A DNA stretch of 42,500 nucleotides from Prorocentrum cordatum (Eukaryota; Sar; Dinophyceae; Prorocentrales; Prorocentraceae): contig CAUYUJ010018067.1 of the NCBI GenBank assembly GCA_963575745.1, forward strand, positions 72,501 to 115,000, in the 5' to 3' direction. Under the pieces are notes generated by a model. The model worked only from the letters and a program-made list of their open reading frames with translations, was not told the DNA's origin and did no database searches. Of this stretch, positions 37,372 through 42,500 are shown piece by piece. The position numbers and the translations under genes were made by a program. Numbering within the stretch: position 1 is the first letter of the stretch; each line of letters opens with the position of its first letter.

Positions 37372-37698
37372 CAAGGCGCCCGGGTGCTCCAAATGCCTCA
37401 CGGCCCCGTCGGGGGCAGCGGAGGACTGGCTCCGATCGGAGTGCCCAGGGCTCCCTGCGAGGATCCACCCGTCCCACAAGCGGCTCCAGAGGTTTCGGGG
37501 CGTCCTTTGGTGCCGTGGATGTGGGGGCTACGCAGCTTCACATTTATGAAACTCTCTAAGCCCTGCCTAGAGAAGATCTCGGAGCATGGGGAGAGAGTTC
37601 TCAAAGCGCTGGAGGCGGGGAGGCTCCCGAGGGATATCAAAGCCTGGCCTGAGCCAGAACCCCAGCTGGAGCGCCCGCCCCCAGTTTCGTTTTTCTGA
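37365..37698 (+). pseudogene. LINE C-terminal zinc-ribbon-like segment and helix
   Basis: In one frame to TGA at 37547: CSKC, SECPGLPARIHPSHKRLQRF, RGVLWCRGCGGYA. Then, after a shift, KLSKPCLEKISEHGERVLKA, LEAGRLPRDIKAWPEP and a stop at 37696-37698. The pairing of HPSH, RG..[WF]C..CG and a final L..PC helix with G..P is characteristic of the 3' end of dinoflagellate LINE polyproteins. Its function is unknown, presumably nucleic-acid binding. Confidence 0.6.
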
Positions 37699-37701
37699 TT
37701 T

Positions 37702-37783
37702 GAGGAGGGGGCCCTGTCGTGGCTCACTGGCTGGGTGGATCGCAGCCCAGTCGGTGAGTGACACATTTTGAGGGGCCCCCTCC
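37702..37783 (+). other. 3' stem-loop of the LINE
   Basis: GAGGGGGCCC (from 37704) pairs with GGGGCCCCCTC (37773-37783). TGTC...TCACTGGCTGGG pairs with CCCAGTCGGTGA...GACA across a short loop (TGGATCGCAG), with GU pairs allowed. It lies immediately after the last stop codon, where many LINE RNAs carry the hairpin recognised by their own reverse transcriptase. Confidence 0.5.
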
Positions 37784-38904
37784 GAACTTTTATGTAGTGG
37801 CTCCGCCATGTGGACACCGCCCTTTTAGGTAGGCGAAGGGCAAAAGGAGGAGGACCAGAAGGAGGAGGCAGAGCACGCCGTGGAGCAGCAGAAGGAGGAC
37901 GAGGAGGAGGATGATGAAGCAGGATGCGTGCAGAAACCCTGGCGGGCAACCGACCAAGAGCACTCGAGCGCACGCCTGCGCGCCGCAGGCACAGTGGCGG
38001 ATCCTCAGAACGTAGGGTATGGTGGACGGGTTACGCGCCAGTCGTTGAAGGCAGGTGTGTTTTTGCAGTCCCAGATCCCAAGCTACTTTACTCGTCTGCC
38101 TCCTTCAAGGGTCGAGTGTCTTCACCTTCTCTGTCCTCCTCGGGGGGCGGGCGGAAGCCCAACCTGCTTCCAACGCCTTCCTACTTCATGGTTCTACCCA
38201 CTTCTTCTGACCGACGGGTATTCTGAACTTGTGCCGAGGGGGAGGCGTCAGGGGCGACGCTGGGGGGGACAGTCTCAGGGGGATGCGCAACAGGTACGAG
38301 ATGCCCATAAGCGTGGGCACTCCCTCGTGCTGGCTGAAACACCAGCCAAACTGGCCAGACGACGATGAGAGCGAACTGACAGCCCTTGCGTTTTGTTTCA
38401 CATATCTGCGCAAACTTCTGGTGGCTTCTTAAGGGGGGATGCATCGTCCCCCAATCGCTCACTCATCGCCGACAAGGGGCCCGATAGCCCACCCTGCCCA
38501 GGAGCGTGCGGATTTGCTACCAGGGACCTACGGCCGATCTATCGGTGATGTGTCGCCGATTCCACCTCGATGTTGGCCCCCCTGAGCTGGTTCCCGCCTA
38601 CCGTTGCCCTTCATTCAGGTCGAGGCAGGGGTTCACCCACTGATTAGGAAGTCGTGTTCCCTCGTGCCCAACACCGCATCCGGTAACGGTTGCGATAGAG
38701 GACCGCCAGTCGATTCCACTTCCACATTAGTAGCGTACCAGTCATCAATAGGTCGAGCATGTAACGGCAAGCGTGGTGCAGGCCATCAATGACGGACCGC
38801 CCGAAAATAAACCACACGTAGTGTTGGTGACAATTTGAAACTCAGACACATTTGAAACCAAGCTAACGGAGAAAAAATATTGTCATAGGTTGGGTCGTTG
38901 CATT
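37784..38904. other. Unassigned sequence, one 162-codon open frame
   Basis: A plus-strand frame at 37880-38368 begins with a Glu/Asp/Lys-rich stretch from a degenerate GAGGAG repeat and continues without known motifs. Nothing else supports it as a gene. The remainder is unique-looking sequence. Confidence 0.35.
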
Positions 38905-39560
38905 TCTTTGTCTTGAGTTGGTGTATTTTGTTTTGCTTTGCTTTGTCTTTGCATTGCAACACCGTGGCCTTGTATTTCACTTTGTCGCAAACCTTTGCTT
39001 TGCTTGCTTTGTAATCTAAGATGCTTTAGTTTGTTTTGTGGTGCGCTGTGTTTGCGTTTGAGTTGAGCTGCTTCGTGGTGCTTTGCAGTCCCACGGCGCT
39101 GCTTGAGTAGAACTGCGTTGCACGTTGCTGCCTGGTAGCAGTGCCGTGCGACGCATTCTGTCGCAACTGTACTTCTTTGCGTTGTCTCGCGGTGTCATTG
39201 CAATGCCATGCAGCAGTAACCCGCATTCAATGCATGCATCTTGTGCTGGCCGACGCAAAGAACTTCAAGCCGAGTGCGAGCAACGCTATTGAATGAAACG
39301 CAATTGGATGCAACATACGACAATACGAGTTGAAGCATGTTGAAACTGCGCAGTGCAAACGAACAACGTGTATCGTGCAAGTGCCATTCGACGTAATGCA
39401 ATGCGAATCAAATCTTAGGCAATGTTATGATTGTAGCGCCGAGCAGCGATAAGTGGGCAAGTCACAGCAACGAAATGCAGAGTAACGCAACCCAGAGCAG
39501 TACAATGCAATGTAGATGAAGCGCCCTGCAACACGATGCGATGGGATGCGAACCAATGCA
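38905..39560. repeat. Cryptic pentamer-type repeat with strand switch
   Basis: 38905-39190 is rich in TTTGC, TTTGT and TTGCATTGC units (TTTTGCTTTGCTTTGTC). 39195-39560 carries the complementary text (CAATGC, GCAACG, AATGCAATG). The two halves therefore behave as a very degenerate inverted arrangement of one 5-6-nt pattern. No gene is seen. Confidence 0.5.
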
Positions 39561-40884
39561 CTGCACAGTTCAACTACTTGTGCCTGATGCTGCCGCATGA
39601 TGATACTAGCCGCTCCTAATGGATCAACGATAAGTCTGTAAGTCGTCTGGGCTTTCGGCGTGCCATCTTGAGTCAGTACAGGCCGCTGCTAGCTTCTTTC
39701 ATGGTACATTACGTTGTGCGGGATTATGGTTGCAGTTGCTAGCTGATCTTGGCTGTTGTTAGCCCTGAATGGTACGCCTTGCAGGGAGTTCCAGTTGTTG
39801 TTGAAAGCCAGTGCTAAGTATAGCCAGCCCGTATCTAGTAGTGTAGTGTTGGTGCGTTCGATTGGAATTGTGTTTCGTATTTTATGCCGATAGCGTCTCG
39901 CAGTACGATTGATTTGTCAGGGTCCACACATCAATTTCAATTTCTTGCCATAGCTCCCAACTTTGAGTTTGCAAGTGTTCGCTTCGCTCTTCTTGAGATA
40001 CAAGTCTGACGATCATGGGACTGGGTGTAGTGAGGGGACTAGGAGTGCAGGTCGTTCGGGGATTGGCTGGTGGAGCAATGTTCACTCTCCGCCTTGGCAC
40101 ATGGGGTGGCACGCCACGGTACTGTTTGACGGATGACCACCAGATTTTGAGTTCCAGTCAGACGAGAAGCAGTCAGGTTCAGCAACGGGGCCCATACTGT
40201 ATTGGTCCTTCTTATTACTACGGCTGCTCAGGACATCTTTTTTTCGACCAGTCCTCCGGAGCGTCTCTGTTGGTTTCTTTCAATGTGGCTGTTTCCGTTT
40301 TGCCCTGAGGTTCATGCGTATTCTTTGTTCTTCTGCACTTCAGTTCTAAGCCATCGTTGTCGGTCTTTGCGGCCTTCGCGCCTGAAAGGTGAAGAAGGTG
40401 GTGGGAACGAAAGTCCACCGCTGCGATGCATCGTGGCCTCTTGCTTCTCCTTCGTTGTGGCTTGCGAACACAGGTCACAGGTGGAACCTGTGTGGCAATG
40501 GTTTGGAACCTGGGGTTGTCATTTTGCCCTGGCCGCCACCTCAGATAGTCATGGTGCGACCACCCATGCAGATTGCGACCAGCTTAGATCCACTCGGTCA
40601 GCGTACGATCATACTCAGCCTTACCCCACGACCATGCAGGCAATATGTTTGCGCTGAGTCAGCATGGGTCGACGAAGCCAGCAGCCCCTGCGAATGAGTA
40701 TCGGAGTTTGGGGGGCGAGATCGCAGTGGAATGGAGAACCCCCCATCGGGAAATCGGTTTCGGTTTCGTGTTCGCGTCGTGCGTGCGGGCTAGGCGAAGC
40801 TGCGTGGGCGCGCGACAGGAATGATGCCGCCGTGGCTAGGGGCCGTGGAGCCGTTTGACCGCCCCGCCCCCGGGCGCGCGGTGG
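39561..40884. other. Unassigned sequence of balanced composition
   Basis: This is the longest stretch without recognisable repeats. Frames on the plus strand near 40015-40310 and 40202-40657 lack known motifs and overlap each other. If a host gene or intron exists in the window, this is a candidate region, but nothing in the sequence proves it. Confidence 0.35.
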
Positions 40885-41175
40885 CCTAGGGTGCCTCGCC
40901 GGTGGTGCGGGGGTGCCCCGTCGGTGGTGCGGGGGTGCTCCGCTGGTGGTGCGGAGGTTACTCGTCGGTGGCGGGGGGTGCCCCGTCGGTGGCGCTATAG
41001 TGAGATCGATGGTGTGATCGATCGTGAGATCGATAGCGAGGTCAAAATAGTGAGATCGATAGTGAGATCGATAGTGAGATCGATGGTGAGATCGATTGTG
41101 AGATCGATCGTGAGACCTATTCTGAGATCGATACCCCGTCGGTGGCGGGGGTTGCCCCGTCGGTGGCGCGATAGT
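40885..41175 (+). repeat. GGTGCCCCGTCGGTGG tandem repeat, interrupted by 12-bp units
   Basis: About six units of GTGCCCCGTCGGTGGTGCGG or variants run to 41000. Two more appear at 41133-41170 in the middle of the GAGATCGATNGT array, so the two repeat families are interleaved. Confidence 0.75.
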
Positions 41176-41405
41176 GAAATCGATCATGAGATCGATTGTG
41201 AGATCCATCGTGAGATCGATATTCAGGGCAATAGTAAGATCGATCTTGAGATCTGTGGTGAGATCGATTGTACGATTGATAGTGAGATCGATCGTGAGAC
41301 TGACTGTGAGATCGATGCTGATGTCGATCGTGAAACCGATTGTGAGACCGATAGTGGGATCGATAGTGAGATCGATGTGAGTTCGACAGGGAGATCGATA
41401 GTGAT
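41000..41405 (+). repeat. 12-bp tandem repeat GAGATCGATNGT
   Basis: About 30 units of GAGATCGATAGT with variation at one or two positions (GGT, CGT, TGT). All three forward frames give four-residue peptide repeats (such as SIVR). Each unit contains the palindrome ATCGAT, so the strand can self-pair at many registers. Confidence 0.9.
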
Positions 41406-41751
41406 AGATATTCCAGTGTCGCCTTCATTACAATCGCCACTATGCATCCTCACCATCAGCATCCTCGTGCATCGTCGCTGTCTCGCCGCCGTCAAAGTCA
41501 TCCAAGTTGTCGTCAGTTGGTTGTCCCTCCCCCCGACCTCCTTATCACCCGCAGGGTGGTCGTTCTAGGTACAGTCAACCATGATAGTAAGGATTGGGTG
41601 TCTTTCCAGGGCCACCCTTGCATCCTTGCCCCTTCGGTATTCGGCATCCTTCGGCATTCTGCTGCGCTCCGCACGGAAAACTTCAACACGGCGTTCCAAG
41701 GCCCTTGCATCCTTACTGCGCATCCCTACTATCCTGGTGGAGTGTATGGAC
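41406..41751. other. Unassigned sequence
   Basis: No gene or repeat family is recognised. Confidence 0.4.
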
Positions 41752-41912
41752 CAGGAGGGGAAAAAACACAGACACAATTCATCGACGATTCCCCAGAAGA
41801 TATAGGAACATATGGGAAGTGGGGGGGAAGACGAAAGCCCAGAAAATGTAGGAAAATATGGGGAATCTGGTTATTTGTGTGTATTCAGTTGTGTGTCCCA
41901 GGGCCCCCTCCA
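41752..41912 (+). repeat. Dispersed repeat R160, copy 5
   Basis: CAGGAGGGGAAAAAACACAG, ACACAATTCATCGACGATTC, GGGAAGTGGGGGGGAAGACG, AAAATATGGGGAATCTGG, TTATTTGTGTGTATTC and TTGTGTGTCCCAGGGCCCCC. Same orientation as the other four copies. Confidence 0.88.
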
Positions 41913-42087
41913 TTGAGGCATGCCGAAGACACGCCCAGGACACCATGACGTCACGGCACGATCTGGACTGAGGCTCGCGAGCACAGACTCGTCCCAGAGG
42001 CTGCGCCCTCCGCCGCCGCCTCCCCCCCTGACTGCCTCGAGGATGCGTCGACCAGGTTGGCCGATTGGCGGATGTGTTGACCGGCAA

Positions 42088-42226
42088 GGCCGAGGAGGAG
42101 GAGGAGGAGGCAGAAGGCTGCGAGGGCGAGCGGGCGAGGAGGGAGGAGGAGGAGGACGATGCGATGTGGGTGGAGGAGGAGGAGGAGGAGGAGGAGGAGG
42201 AGGAGGAGGAGGAGGAGGAGGAGGCA
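42088..42226 (+). repeat. GGA/GAG microsatellite, interrupted
   Basis: Purine-rich tract with CAGAAGGCTGCGAGGGC and ACGATGCGATGTGGGT interruptions. Confidence 0.93.
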
Positions 42227-42384
42227 TCTTTGCTCGTCGTCCGAGGCGGGGGTCATCCATAGCCACCGCCTGGGGCATCGATCTTGTGGTACCTCGGCAG
42301 GCGATGTATATGGATATCTTCTGGCCCCCGTGGGGCCAACATGCGTCCACATGAATCGCCCGCTGCGGTCCCAGCGCAGGGCTC

Positions 42385-42480
42385 ATTTCGACTCTTCCGA
42401 TTCGGTTCGATTCGATTTCGTTGGGTCCGATTCCGATCCGATTCGACTTCGGATTCCGATTTAGGATCCGATTTCTCAAT
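42385..42480 (+). repeat. Degenerate GATTCCGATTCG repeat at window end
   Basis: Irregular GATTCGATTCGATTTCG, GATTCCGATCCGATTCG and GGATTCCGATTTAGGATCC units, soft period 5-6 bp. It probably continues past the window. Confidence 0.6.
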
Positions 42481-42500
42481 GGAGGCCTGCTTGCCTGCCG

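Larger units (their letters stand above)
35690..37783 (+). mobile_element. 5'-truncated, frameshifted LINE retrotransposon
   Basis: Only the region after the reverse transcriptase is recognisable: a connection domain, a CX2CX8HX4C box, RNase H, a C-terminal zinc-ribbon-like segment, the terminal helix and a 3' hairpin. The coding text switches frame at about 36.2, 36.97, 37.37 and 37.54 kb and has a stop at 36630, so the copy is dead. No RT core is found upstream. This fits 5' truncation during target-primed reverse transcription. No poly(A) tail is visible. Confidence 0.72.

Overview
The window reads as nuclear DNA of a dinoflagellate. It is GC-rich and saturated with microsatellites and satellites. 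Its only clear coding relics are decayed retroelements whose motif order I recognise from dinoflagellate genomes: a LINE with RNase H and CCHC-like motifs, and a tyrosine-recombinase (DIRS-like) element. There is no bacterial-style gene packing, no operon, and no tRNA, rRNA or spliced-leader RNA gene that I could see. The genus cannot be fixed from the sequence. I found no intact host gene. The long open frames are mostly products of GC-rich or trinucleotide-repeat sequence, where several frames stay open on both strands.

Layout. 0-11.6 kb: a mosaic of short inverted-repeat elements, AGG/TCC and GT microsatellites, GC-rich tandem repeats and one exon-like stretch on the minus strand (1.46-1.85 kb). 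11.7-14.5 kb: a satellite of about 90 bp, about 28 copies in two blocks. 15.5-17.3 kb: an imperfect ATC array with a higher-order period near 825 bp. 17.6-26.1 kb: a degenerate tyrosine-recombinase retroelement on the plus strand. Its order is a gag-like region, reverse transcriptase, thumb/connection, RNase H, tyrosine recombinase and a C5-methyltransferase-like fragment. It is split by an insertion of about 0.75 kb and by a 3.16 kb GT...AG-bounded block that contains a long inverted repeat. 26.6-29.0 kb: direct repeats, outlying satellite units, a GAT array and hairpins. 29.8-31.4 kb: 373-bp tandem repeats. 32.9-33.8 kb: a tandem duplication of about 0.4 kb. 35.7-37.8 kb: the 3' part of a degenerate LINE on the plus strand. 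38.9-42.5 kb: simple-pattern repeats.

Several short repeat families recur across the window. (1) Terminal-inverted-repeat elements carry AGG/TCC microsatellite cores and are flanked by 5-bp duplications (3 copies). (2) A dispersed repeat of about 160 bp occurs in 5 copies, all in one orientation. (3) A GC-rich palindromic element is present in several copies around 0-3 kb and 10.3 kb. (4) A repeat of about 175 bp occurs twice. There is also a 107-bp palindromic MITE with a perfect 8-bp target-site duplication. The window therefore documents several kinds of mobile or expanding DNA rather than interacting genes. The most interesting pieces are the recombinase/methyltransferase retroelement with its large internal insertion, and the microsatellite-carrying MITE family.
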